A stretch of DNA of 62,915 nt, from contig JAHIEN010000108.1 in NCBI GenBank assembly GCA_018901615.1, positions 1-62,915 on the forward strand, given 5' to 3'. The position numbers and the translations under genes are program-made. Origin of the DNA: Candidatus Omnitrophota bacterium. GTDB taxonomy: Bacteria > Omnitrophota > Gorgyraeia > Gorgyraeales > Gorgyraeaceae. Below the pieces are notes generated by a model that was given only the letters and a program-made list of their open reading frames with translations, did no database searches and was not told the origin of the DNA. Below are positions 43,198 through 50,689 of the stretch, one piece after another (within the stretch, counting starts at the first letter, position 1; each line of letters starts with the position of its first letter).

Positions 43198-44574
43198 ATG
43201 ATAAATATGGATAAGTTTAAAATGAAATATCGTAAAAGAATAACGCCGTGGTATTTCTATCCCCCTATAGGAGTTTTGGGATCAAATAGAGAAGAGATAA
43301 ATTTAAGAGAAAGATCTGAATTACAAGACTCATCTTCGCTTTACGTACACATCCCTTTCTGCGCTTCGATCTGCACTTATTGCGGTTTTTACCGTACTAT
43401 AAGCTTGAAAAAAGAAAAATTATTAGAAGCGTATCTTATCGCTTTGGAAAAAGAGATAGTAATGTATGCCAAAACACCTTATGTGAAATCACTAAAGTTT
43501 GGAGCGGTTTACTTTGGCGGAGGCACGCCAAGCGTATTGTCTTCAACGCAGTTAGAGAGGCTTCTGGAGATATGCAAAAGAGAATTCAATTTATCTGATA
43601 ATGCCCAGATAACAATAGAAGGGAATAGTTCAAGTCTCGATGAGACTAAGCTCAGTAAGATACTACTGAAAGGATTCAACAGGCTAAGCCTTGGCGTACA
43701 AACGTTTAATGATGCAATAGGTAAAAGTCTCAATCTGCCGCATTCCTGGCACCAGGCTATAAAAATTATCGAGCAAGCCCGCAACATTGGGTATAGAAAT
43801 ATTAGTATTGATTTAATGTATAATTTGCCTGGAGAGACATTAGAAATATGGGAAGATGATTTAAAAAAAGCGATTGCTTTAGGTGTTGATCATGTGACTG
43901 TTTTCTTTTTATCCGTACTTCCTAACACACTACTAGAGCAACAACTTAAAGATAATAGAATTCTTCCAATAGGTTCTCGCGATAAAGAAATAAAGATGTA
44001 TGAACTCGCGATAAAAACATTAACAGGTGCCGGATATTTACAAGAAAGGTTAACAGACTTTGTTAAATCAGAAGTTGAGGGATGGGTATATGGGCGTCTT
44101 CGAGCAGCCTGTACCGATGTTGTGGGGTTAGGGGCGGGAGCTTTTGGGTATCTTAATCATTATCTTTACCATAACCTTAGATCAATCGATGGCTATATTA
44201 ACGCAGTGAAAGACAGGCAGTTTCCTATAAATATTTCAAAAAAGATTTCAGTCGTAGAAGAGATGCATGGTTTTATGGCGGTTGGGTTGAGAGATCTAAA
44301 GGTAAATAAACAAAAATTTAAAAAAAGATTTGGCCTCGAGGCGCAGGATGTTTTTTACGATACCTTGAATAGGTTAGAGAGTAAAGGATGGATCGAATTA
44401 ACAGATGAAGAGATAAGATTATCTTATTTAGGCATGCTTTGGGCAGTAGAGGTCTGCCGCGAGTTCTATTCTCCCGAAGTAAGGACATTGCTGGGTAAGA
44501 TAGGGTGTAACAAAACTAAAGATTTTTGGAAAGATAAACTGAGTCGTTTAATAAAACGAATTGGTTCATATTAA
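43198..44574 (+). CDS. HemN/HemW-like radical SAM protein
   Basis: A 458-residue coproporphyrinogen-oxidase-family rSAM protein. LYVHIPFCASICTYCGFY carries the cluster (Cys55, Cys59, Cys62). VYFGGGTPSVLS is the SAM-binding strand, and FNRLSLGVQTFND plus ISIDLMYNLPGET are family hallmarks. The C-terminal HemN-type winged segment is visible (GFMAVGLRDLKVNKQKFKKRFG). Relatives include HemN, HemW (haem chaperone) and the HutW/ChuW group. The substrate-specific residues cannot be judged by eye. It starts 15 bp after the preceding B12-rSAM gene and is the last plus-strand gene before the convergent GT39 pair. It could act on a tetrapyrrole or have been recruited to another pathway. Confidence 0.85.
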   Translation: MINMDKFKMKYRKRITPWYFYPPIGVLGSNREEINLRERSELQDSSSLYVHIPFCASICTYCGFYRTISLKKEKLLEAYLIALEKEIVMYAKTPYVKSLKFGAVYFGGGTPSVLSSTQLERLLEICKREFNLSDNAQITIEGNSSSLDETKLSKILLKGFNRLSLGVQTFNDAIGKSLNLPHSWHQAIKIIEQARNIGYRNISIDLMYNLPGETLEIWEDDLKKAIALGVDHVTVFFLSVLPNTLLEQQLKDNRILPIGSRDKEIKMYELAIKTLTGAGYLQERLTDFVKSEVEGWVYGRLRAACTDVVGLGAGAFGYLNHYLYHNLRSIDGYINAVKDRQFPINISKKISVVEEMHGFMAVGLRDLKVNKQKFKKRFGLEAQDVFYDTLNRLESKGWIELTDEEIRLSYLGMLWAVEVCREFYSPEVRTLLGKIGCNKTKDFWKDKLSRLIKRIGSY

Positions 44575-44609
44575 ATGTTTAATGTTCAGTATCAGAAACT
44601 TTCATCAAC

Positions 44610-45146
44610 CTAGGGATTCTTGGGTTCCCTGCGCCAGGTCCATTGAAGTATTTTCCACGCCCCTTGTTCTTTAGAGAGGACAAAATTTCTTACATTCGTT
44701 CCACTGACTGGTTGATCGGTTTGGATCTCAAAGGCTTCGAAGGTACTCTTAGCTTCAATAAAGGCTTTGTTATCTCTGATTTCTACGTCGCCTATTTCTA
44801 TGTTAACATTATGAGAGTCGCGGTATAGGCTAAAAAAACGATCAAGTCCTGTTTCAAGCTGTTCTCTGCAGCCGCTATAATCGACAACACCGTTATCAAA
44901 TTTGTTAAGAAAATTCGGCGATAGTTGTTGCATAATAAAATCCACATCGTTAGAAGCAAAGGCCTCGGTGACGCCTCTTATTATTCTTTGAATCTCCTGA
45001 GTATCTTTAGCGTCAGTGGTATTTAATGGCGATCCTGATGTTACAGTATCTTTTTCGGAACTAATTTCTTTTATTTCATATACAGTCTGGGCATAACAAC
45101 TAATAGTACTTAATAAAAATACAAGGCAGATTAACATTGTTTTCAT
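44610..45146 (-). CDS. Secreted SnoaL/NTF2-like domain protein
   Basis: A 178-residue precursor. ATG 45146 is chosen because AGGAGG lies just upstream and the residues that follow (MKTMLICLVFLLSTISCYAQ) form a clean signal peptide. A longer in-frame start at 45200 would place 18 non-signal residues in front. The mature part has the alpha/beta NTF2-like layout: EIQRIIRGVTEAFASNDVD, DNKAFIEAKSTFEAFEI and KEQGAWKILQWTWR. It is clearly similar to the last 120 residues of the upstream GT39-type gene. Such domains bind small ligands or act as isomerases, and the role here is unknown. It follows the GT39 gene by 34 bp on the same strand. Confidence 0.8.
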   Translation of the reverse strand: MKTMLICLVFLLSTISCYAQTVYEIKEISSEKDTVTSGSPLNTTDAKDTQEIQRIIRGVTEAFASNDVDFIMQQLSPNFLNKFDNGVVDYSGCREQLETGLDRFFSLYRDSHNVNIEIGDVEIRDNKAFIEAKSTFEAFEIQTDQPVSGTNVRNFVLSKEQGAWKILQWTWRREPKNP

Positions 45147-45180
45147 AGGTCCCTCCTTTTTTCTAATCATAGCATATTTT

Positions 45181-47121
45181 TTACAAGCTGTCAATGCCAT
45201 AAATTATTTTCCATTCCCCGTTTTCTTTATGAAAAAGTACTTTTCTTTTTTTTGTTCTACTGAACCAGCGAGTGGCTTTAATATTAAAAGATTCTATAGT
45301 GTATTGCATATTAAGAAAAGCTTTATCGTTTTTAATATACAAGCTTTCTATTTCCATAGAAGGTATAAAAATAATATTTTTCTGAAAAAAACTATCGCTA
45401 GTTTTTTTATTAATTCGCTTAGACATGGCATAATCGATAATTTTGCCTTCATGCAGAGTGCGGTAATTTTCCGATATATATTGTATTATAGAGGTTTCGT
45501 CTTTGATGGGCCATTTTAGCATAATTTCCCAAATTATTTTTTTTATTTCTTGGGCATCTTCGCTGTTTAATGTTTTCGTATTGTCTATTACCTTAGGTTT
45601 TATATCATGATGGGTATCTTTTGTATCCTTTGTGTAAAGATCTACAAAGATCCCGTCGAATTCTTTACTCTTTACTTTTTCATAAAAAGAATCAAGTCTT
45701 GATTTTAATAAGGAAGTATGGTTTTCTAATTTTCCGTCTCTCGGCCAGGAAGAAGAAACCAGCCAGATTCTTTGATAGTCAGGCGAATTTTTGGTATCTT
45801 GCTTTAAATCGTACCGTTCGAGGTAATACCAAAAAGAAGGCCGAGTGCTTGTGTGCCCGTGGACAATGATATCGTTTTCCTGCCAATTATTTTTAATATA
45901 ATCAACCGCTGGAAGAAAAGGTTTTTTAATATGTACCCCCTGGTGGTGCAGTATGTTTTTTATCGGCAGATAATTGGAAAAATAATTATTTAAAGAGAAT
46001 GCCGCCAGGATGATAATTAAACCGACAGCGAAATATTGTATTTTTTTAGTTTTAGTGGTCGAGATTCCTTGCGCTACTATCAGGTAATAAAAAGGAGAGA
46101 AAATCATAAGCTGCCTGTCAAGATAAATCGGAATTACCCGAGAGAGTAAAAAGGTCGTTACAATCGGCGTGAACAACAATGATACCAGGATTATTCTTTT
46201 TTCTCTTTTTAACGAATACACGCCGAGTAGCAGCAAAATAGAAAATATTACCAAAGACAACCGGAAAGCAAAGGGATGCGCGTTATAGCCTAAGTTAAAA
46301 TTTTCAAAGGTGATCAGCATTGAGATTAAAGATGGATTAGCCGCCCAAAATGTTTTTTTTATGTAGAGAAAATGATTAAGAAAGATCTTTGCCCACGGAA
46401 GAAAAGAAAGCATAATGGCCAGATTGATTAAAAACCACTTTTTAACAAAGGGTCTGTATTGTTTTAAAAGAAATAAAGGCCAGGCGGCGAAGATGATGTA
46501 AATGGCGAAGTAATTCGCGTAAACGGCAATAATTGCAACCACGGTAAACGTTTGCCATGTGCCGCGTTTGTTGTGCCTTAAAGATAAGAGAAGAAGATAG
46601 GCCGCCCACAATATTAGAAATATTGATAAAGTGTATCCTCGTGCTTCCTGGGCATACCAGACTTGAAGCGGAGATAAAGACATTATGAGCATAGCCAGCA
46701 ATCCTGTATTCTGGCTTGTAAGCGCGTTCCCGAATTTATATATAATTAACAAAGAGAGCACGCTGAACAAAACAGACAACATCCTTATTGACTGTTCGCT
46801 ATTGCCGAAAATTTTCATCCAAATATTCAGCATTACGTAATAAAAGGGCGGCTGGGGATCAAAATTTTTATAAGGAAAATCCTCAAAATCATATATTCCT
46901 GCGGGATTGTTTAAAGGAAGTTCTACATTAGGCAGGGAATACGTCTTGAATATATCTTCCGAATGCATGACGCTAATGGCTTCGTCAAACCATAAATCAT
47001 TATTGCCTATTGTATAGATTCTTAAAGCGGCGCCCCCGAGGATGATTAAGACAACGATAAAAATGAAGTGTTTCTTATTGGCAACCCTATCTGATTTTAA
47101 TACGATTTGTGGTCTGGGCAT
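45181..47121 (-). CDS. GT39/ArnT-like membrane glycosyltransferase with SnoaL-like tail
   Basis: A 646-residue protein. The N-terminal region has a membrane helix then NNDLWFDEAISV, the acidic first-loop motif of GT-C enzymes, followed by about ten further helices to residue 390. A soluble periplasmic region (about 400-520) follows. Residues 525-646 are a SnoaL/NTF2-like domain (AQEIKKIIWEIMLKW, KAFLNMQYTIESFNI, ENGEWKIIYG). GT-C enzymes move sugars from polyprenyl-phosphate donors to lipids or proteins on the periplasmic side. The tail is paralogous to the secreted protein at 44610-45146, so a duplication has produced a fused and a free copy. Its promoter probably lies in the A+T-rich stretch 47120-47170. 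Confidence 0.85.
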   Translation of the reverse strand: MPRPQIVLKSDRVANKKHFIFIVVLIILGGAALRIYTIGNNDLWFDEAISVMHSEDIFKTYSLPNVELPLNNPAGIYDFEDFPYKNFDPQPPFYYVMLNIWMKIFGNSEQSIRMLSVLFSVLSLLIIYKFGNALTSQNTGLLAMLIMSLSPLQVWYAQEARGYTLSIFLILWAAYLLLLSLRHNKRGTWQTFTVVAIIAVYANYFAIYIIFAAWPLFLLKQYRPFVKKWFLINLAIMLSFLPWAKIFLNHFLYIKKTFWAANPSLISMLITFENFNLGYNAHPFAFRLSLVIFSILLLLGVYSLKREKRIILVSLLFTPIVTTFLLSRVIPIYLDRQLMIFSPFYYLIVAQGISTTKTKKIQYFAVGLIIILAAFSLNNYFSNYLPIKNILHHQGVHIKKPFLPAVDYIKNNWQENDIIVHGHTSTRPSFWYYLERYDLKQDTKNSPDYQRIWLVSSSWPRDGKLENHTSLLKSRLDSFYEKVKSKEFDGIFVDLYTKDTKDTHHDIKPKVIDNTKTLNSEDAQEIKKIIWEIMLKWPIKDETSIIQYISENYRTLHEGKIIDYAMSKRINKKTSDSFFQKNIIFIPSMEIESLYIKNDKAFLNMQYTIESFNIKATRWFSRTKKRKVLFHKENGEWKIIYGIDSL

Positions 47122-47237
47122 ATGAAGATTTTTTTACTTTAATGTTAATTAGATATAATCATAATATATAAGATTGAACAAGTCAAGGCTTGCCTTTCAA
47201 AGGATTGCCTGGCGAGGGCACAGGGGACATATTTTTC

Positions 47238-47266
47238 TTGACGAGATAGCCTGGACATAGTATAAT
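47238..47266 (+). promoter_or_regulatory. Sigma70 promoter for rpsO
   Basis: TTGACG (47238-47243), a 17-bp spacer and TATAAT (47261-47266) make a near-consensus promoter. The -10 ends only 21 bases before the rpsO GTG, so the predicted leader is about 15 nt and consists mainly of the GGAGGT ribosome-binding site. Confidence 0.85.
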
Positions 47267-47287
47267 TTCACCCTGGAGGTAAGAAAA

Positions 47288-47557
47288 GTGACATTGGTAA
47301 AAGATAGAAAACAAGAACTCGTAAAGACTTTTGCGGAGCACGAAGGGGATACAGGATCGTGCAGTGTGCAGATAGCTCTGCTTACCGAGCGGATTAATAA
47401 TCTTACAGGACATTTTAAGAGCCACAAAAAAGATTTTAATTCCAGGGTGGGGCTTCTGCGGTTGGTAAGCCAGAGAAAGAGACTCCTGGACTATTCAAAA
47501 AGAGAAAATCCGGAAAAATATCGCGAGCTCATAGAGAAACTGAAGCTAAAGAAGTAA
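47288..47557 (+). CDS. rpsO: 30S ribosomal protein S15
   Basis: An 89-residue protein, the standard length. DTGSCSVQIALLTERINNLTGHF, the central HKKDFNSRVGLLRLVSQRKRLLDY and the closing Tyr-Arg segment are the canonical S15 helices. It binds the central domain of 16S rRNA early in 30S assembly. The start is GTG 47288, with GGAGGT seven bases upstream. In many bacteria it is co-transcribed with pnp, as the order here suggests. The long hairpin after its stop probably processes or attenuates the shared transcript. Confidence 0.97.
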   Translation: MTLVKDRKQELVKTFAEHEGDTGSCSVQIALLTERINNLTGHFKSHKKDFNSRVGLLRLVSQRKRLLDYSKRENPEKYRELIEKLKLKK

Positions 47558-47565
47558 GCTGAAGA

Positions 47566-47630
47566 CGGGGTTAATGTCCTGGCCTGCAGGGAACAAACTG
47601 GATGATCGCCAGGGCCGTAATCCCGTTTTT
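47566..47630 (+). terminator. rpsO-pnp intergenic hairpin with T tail
   Basis: The arms CGGGGTTAATGTCCTGGC (47566-47583) and GCCAGGGCCGTAATCCCG (47608-47625) pair over 18 positions with two mismatches and two G-U pairs. TTTTT follows (47626-47630). It may act as a leaky terminator after rpsO. In E. coli a hairpin in this same place is the RNase III site that controls pnp, so a processing role is also possible. Confidence 0.82.
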
Positions 47631-47662
47631 GATTAAACAGTGCTTTCAGCCATCAACCATCC

Positions 47663-47695
47663 CGAACAGCTATGTATTGATGATTCGGCTGTTCG
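47663..47695. repeat. Inverted repeat sharing a motif with 60.7 kb
   Basis: CGAACAGC (47663-47670) and GCTGTTCG (47688-47695) form a perfect 8-bp stem with a 17-nt loop just ahead of pnp. The 16-mer CGAACAGCTATGTATT here recurs exactly at 60687-60702, before alaS. Confidence 0.75.
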
Positions 47696-47740
47696 AGATT
47701 ATTGACAGCTGAAGGCTCAAAGCGAAAGGAAGCGTTAGAG

Positions 47741-49810
47741 ATGAAAGTTGAAACTAAGTTTGGAAATGAAAATCTGGTGATAGAGACAGGTAAGGTAGCG
47801 AGACAGGCAAATGGCTCTGTATACGTGCAGTATGGCGGCACAGTGGTCCTGGCCACAGCTGTTTCATCAAAGAAACTGAGAGAAGGCATTGATTTTTTTC
47901 CTCTGTCAGTCGAATACCAGGAAAAGACATATGCGGCAGGCAGGATACCAGGCGGTTATTTTAAGCGCGAAGGCAGGCCTACTGAAAAAGAGATCCTTAC
48001 AGCCAGGTTGGTGGATAGGCCCATAAGGCCGCTATTCCCAAAAGGTTTTAAGAATGAGGTCCAGATATTTGCCATAGTGCTTTCAAGCGATGGCGCGAAT
48101 GACTCTGACATACCAGCTATAATAGGGGCATCAGCGGCCCTGACTATATCTGATATACCTTTTCTGGGTCCTATAGGAGCTGTAAGAGTGGGACTTATAG
48201 GCGAAGAGTTTTCTGTCAATCCCACGTTTGAGGAACTTGAAAAGAGCAGCCTGAACCTTGTGGCAGTGGGCATGAAGGACAGGATTATAATGCTTGAGGC
48301 CGGGGCGAGCGAGATCTCAGAGGAAAAGATGCTCGAGGCAATAAAATTTGCCCAGGTGCATATCAGGCGTTCTATTGAGATTCAGGAAGAGCTTCAGAAA
48401 AAGTGCGGCAAAGAAAAAATTACCCCTGATTTGAAAGGCCCTTCCGAAGAATTGTATAAAACAGTAAAGGACCTGACATCCGAGGGGTTAAGGAAGGCAT
48501 ATTCTCTTCCATCAAAAGAGCAGAGAGAAGAGGCGCTTGATATATTAAGCAGGGATGTAATTGAGAAATTAAAAAAAGAGGATGATACTCTCGGGGACGC
48601 GGATGTAAAGAAGGCCCTTGAAAAAGTAGAAAAAGAACAGGTAAGGAATCTTATCCTTGAGAAAAACACAAGGGTAGACGGCAGAAAGCATGAGGATATA
48701 AGAGAGATAACCTGCGAGGTCGGGATATTACCCAGGACGCACGGCTCGGGCCTGTTCACAAGGGGCCAGACCCAGAGCCTATCTACTACAACGCTTGGGA
48801 CAAGCAGGGATGAGCAGCGTCTGGATACGCTCGAGGGGGAGAAATTCAAGAGTTTTATGCTGCATTATAATTTTCCGCCTTTTAGCGTAGGAGAGGTCAG
48901 GCCCGCGAGAGGTCCGGGAAGGCGCGAGATAGGCCATGGCGCCCTGGCGGAACGCGCCCTTAAAGCAGTCATGCCTTCGGAAGAAAAATTTCCTTACACA
49001 GTGAGGGTTGTTTCTGATATCCTTGAGTCCAATGGCTCAAGCAGCATGGCTACTGTTTGCGCGAGCACGCTGTCTCTGATGGACGCGGGAGTACCGATTA
49101 AAAAACCTGTGTCAGGCATAGCAATGGGCCTTGTAAAAGAGGGCGACAGGGCGGTTATCCTGACTGATATAGCAGGCGTTGAAGATCATTTCGGCGATAT
49201 GGATTTTAAGGTTACTGGCACTGATTCAGGTATTACCGCTCTTCAGATGGACCTTAAGATAGACGGCATAGACCTGGATCTGATAAAAAAGATAACCGCC
49301 CAGGCAAAACCCGCGCGGCTTTTTATATTAAAGAAGATCATGGATGTGATGAGCGCGCCCAGGGAATCGCTTTCCGAATACGCGCCAAGGATCGTGGCTA
49401 TCAACATTGATACTGGCAAGATAAGGGACTTAATAGGCCCTGGCGGGAAGATAATAAAGAAGATCATACTGGATACAGGAGCCAACATAGAGGTAGAAGA
49501 CGACGGCAAGGTCTCTGTGTCTTCGGATAGCAGCCAGGCAATAGAAAAGGCCCTTGAGATAATAAAAGGCATAACAGGCCAGCTCGAGGTCGGCACTTTA
49601 TTTGACGGCACTATTACGAGGCTCATGAATTTTGGAGCGTTCTGCGAGATCCTTCCTGGTAAAGAAGGCCTGATACACGTCTCAGAGCTGTCAGGTAAAT
49701 TCGTGAAGAATGTTGAAGATGCTGTAAAGGTAGGCGACAAGGTAAAAGTCAAACTCATAAAGATAGATGAAATGGGCAGGCTGAATCTAAGCGTCAAGCA
49801 GGCAAACTAG
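47741..49810 (+). CDS. pnp: Polyribonucleotide nucleotidyltransferase (PNPase)
   Basis: A 689-residue protein. ATG 47741 (MKVETKFGNENLVIETGK) is chosen over an upstream in-frame TTG or GTG because AAAGGAAG lies eight bases before it and the family starts here. The two RNase PH-type cores are visible (GRIPGGYFKREGRPTEKE; ARGPGRREIGHGALAERAL), followed by a KH domain (IDTGKIRDLIGPGGKIIKKI) and an S1 domain (EVGTLFDGTITRLMNFGAFCE). The enzyme degrades RNA 3'-to-5' by phosphorolysis in the cytoplasm. It follows rpsO after a processing-type hairpin and an inverted repeat. Confidence 0.97.
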   Translation: MKVETKFGNENLVIETGKVARQANGSVYVQYGGTVVLATAVSSKKLREGIDFFPLSVEYQEKTYAAGRIPGGYFKREGRPTEKEILTARLVDRPIRPLFPKGFKNEVQIFAIVLSSDGANDSDIPAIIGASAALTISDIPFLGPIGAVRVGLIGEEFSVNPTFEELEKSSLNLVAVGMKDRIIMLEAGASEISEEKMLEAIKFAQVHIRRSIEIQEELQKKCGKEKITPDLKGPSEELYKTVKDLTSEGLRKAYSLPSKEQREEALDILSRDVIEKLKKEDDTLGDADVKKALEKVEKEQVRNLILEKNTRVDGRKHEDIREITCEVGILPRTHGSGLFTRGQTQSLSTTTLGTSRDEQRLDTLEGEKFKSFMLHYNFPPFSVGEVRPARGPGRREIGHGALAERALKAVMPSEEKFPYTVRVVSDILESNGSSSMATVCASTLSLMDAGVPIKKPVSGIAMGLVKEGDRAVILTDIAGVEDHFGDMDFKVTGTDSGITALQMDLKIDGIDLDLIKKITAQAKPARLFILKKIMDVMSAPRESLSEYAPRIVAINIDTGKIRDLIGPGGKIIKKIILDTGANIEVEDDGKVSVSSDSSQAIEKALEIIKGITGQLEVGTLFDGTITRLMNFGAFCEILPGKEGLIHVSELSGKFVKNVEDAVKVGDKVKVKLIKIDEMGRLNLSVKQAN

Positions 49811-49940
49811 AAGTTATCTGAGGTTGTCAGAAGTTATCTGAGGTTGTCTGAGGTTGCTTTCTAGCAAACCGCAACTTAATGTAACTTAATGCAACCTCAT
49901 ATAACCTTATATAACCTCAGATAACCTCAGATAACCTCAT
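49811..49940. repeat. Inverted array of 10-bp units between pnp and uppP
   Basis: Five 10-bp units related to AAGTTATCTG/AGGTTGTCTG run from 49811 to 49860. After a 10-bp spacer (CTAGCAAACC), seven units related to ATAACCTCAG or GCAACTTAAT run from 49871 to 49940. The second set is the reverse complement of the first. For example, GTTATCTGAGGTT (49813, 49833) mirrors AACCTCAGATAAC (49913, 49923). It begins right after the pnp stop and fills the gap to uppP, and could form one long stem. Confidence 0.88.
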
Positions 49941-49948
49941 AGAACAGT

Positions 49949-50689
49949 ATGAGTTTTTTAGAAGTCATAATTAGTGGCATAGTCCAGGGCATAACAGAAT
50001 TTTTACCTGTGTCCAGTTCGGGTCATCTGGTGATCCTGCATAAACTTTTCGGGTTTAAAGAACCGCAGATCGATTTTGATATATTTCTTCATCTAGGCAC
50101 GCTCAGCGCCGTATTTATAGTATTCCGAAGGGATATCATAAATATCTTTACCACTAAGAAAAAAATAGGCCTTTTTATTATTATAGCTACTATAGCCACC
50201 GCGATCTTTGTGCTTGTGTTCGGTAAAGGCGTTGAGGCGTCATTTGGAAACAGTAAGCTCGTAGGGGCGATGCTCATCTTGACAGGCGTATGGCTTATCA
50301 TAGGCAGTTTTGTCAGGTTCGGCTCAAGCGGCCTGACAGGCGTTAAATCCTTTTTAATCGGCATCGCCCAGGGCGTGGCCAGCATCCCGGGTATTTCCAG
50401 AAGCGGCGCTACTATCTCAACAGCACTTTTTCTGGGCGTAGAGCCGCGGAGCGCGGCCAGGTTTTCTTTTTTGTTGTCCATACCAGCCATAATAGGGGCA
50501 TTTTTATTCAAGATAAAACAAGGCGGTTTTTCAGGCTTCAACGCAAATTATATTTTTGGTTTTTTTACTTCTTGCGCAATAGGCATTTTAGCATTAAAAT
50601 TATTACTAAAGACCATTGAGAACGACAGGCTCCACTTTTTTGGTTTTTATTGCATAGCCGCGGGCGTAGCAGCGCTGGTATTATTATGA
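49949..50689 (+). CDS. uppP: Undecaprenyl-diphosphatase
   Basis: A 246-residue polytopic membrane protein of the BacA/UppP family. ISGIVQGITEFLPVSSSGHLVIL near the N-terminus and GVASIPGISRSGATIS near residue 145 are the two signature segments carrying the catalytic Glu, Ser and Arg residues. It dephosphorylates undecaprenyl-PP to recycle the lipid carrier for peptidoglycan and surface glycan synthesis. It overlaps the ftsK start by 4 bp (ATGA). The upstream repeat array leaves little room for a conventional promoter or Shine-Dalgarno. Confidence 0.96.
   Translation: MSFLEVIISGIVQGITEFLPVSSSGHLVILHKLFGFKEPQIDFDIFLHLGTLSAVFIVFRRDIINIFTTKKKIGLFIIIATIATAIFVLVFGKGVEASFGNSKLVGAMLILTGVWLIIGSFVRFGSSGLTGVKSFLIGIAQGVASIPGISRSGATISTALFLGVEPRSAARFSFLLSIPAIIGAFLFKIKQGGFSGFNANYIFGFFTSCAIGILALKLLLKTIENDRLHFFGFYCIAAGVAALVLL

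Noticed and set aside
12129..44574. Magnetosome, hopanoid, haem or bacteriochlorophyll pathway as identity of the radical SAM region
   Set aside because: No mam/mad genes, no squalene-hopene cyclase and no other tetrapyrrole genes beyond one HemN/HemW-like protein.
47200..47243. GGCACAGGGGACATATTTTTCTTGAC stretch, in pieces, recalling REP-associated elements
   Set aside because: No second copy recognised in the window and no flanking inverted repeat.
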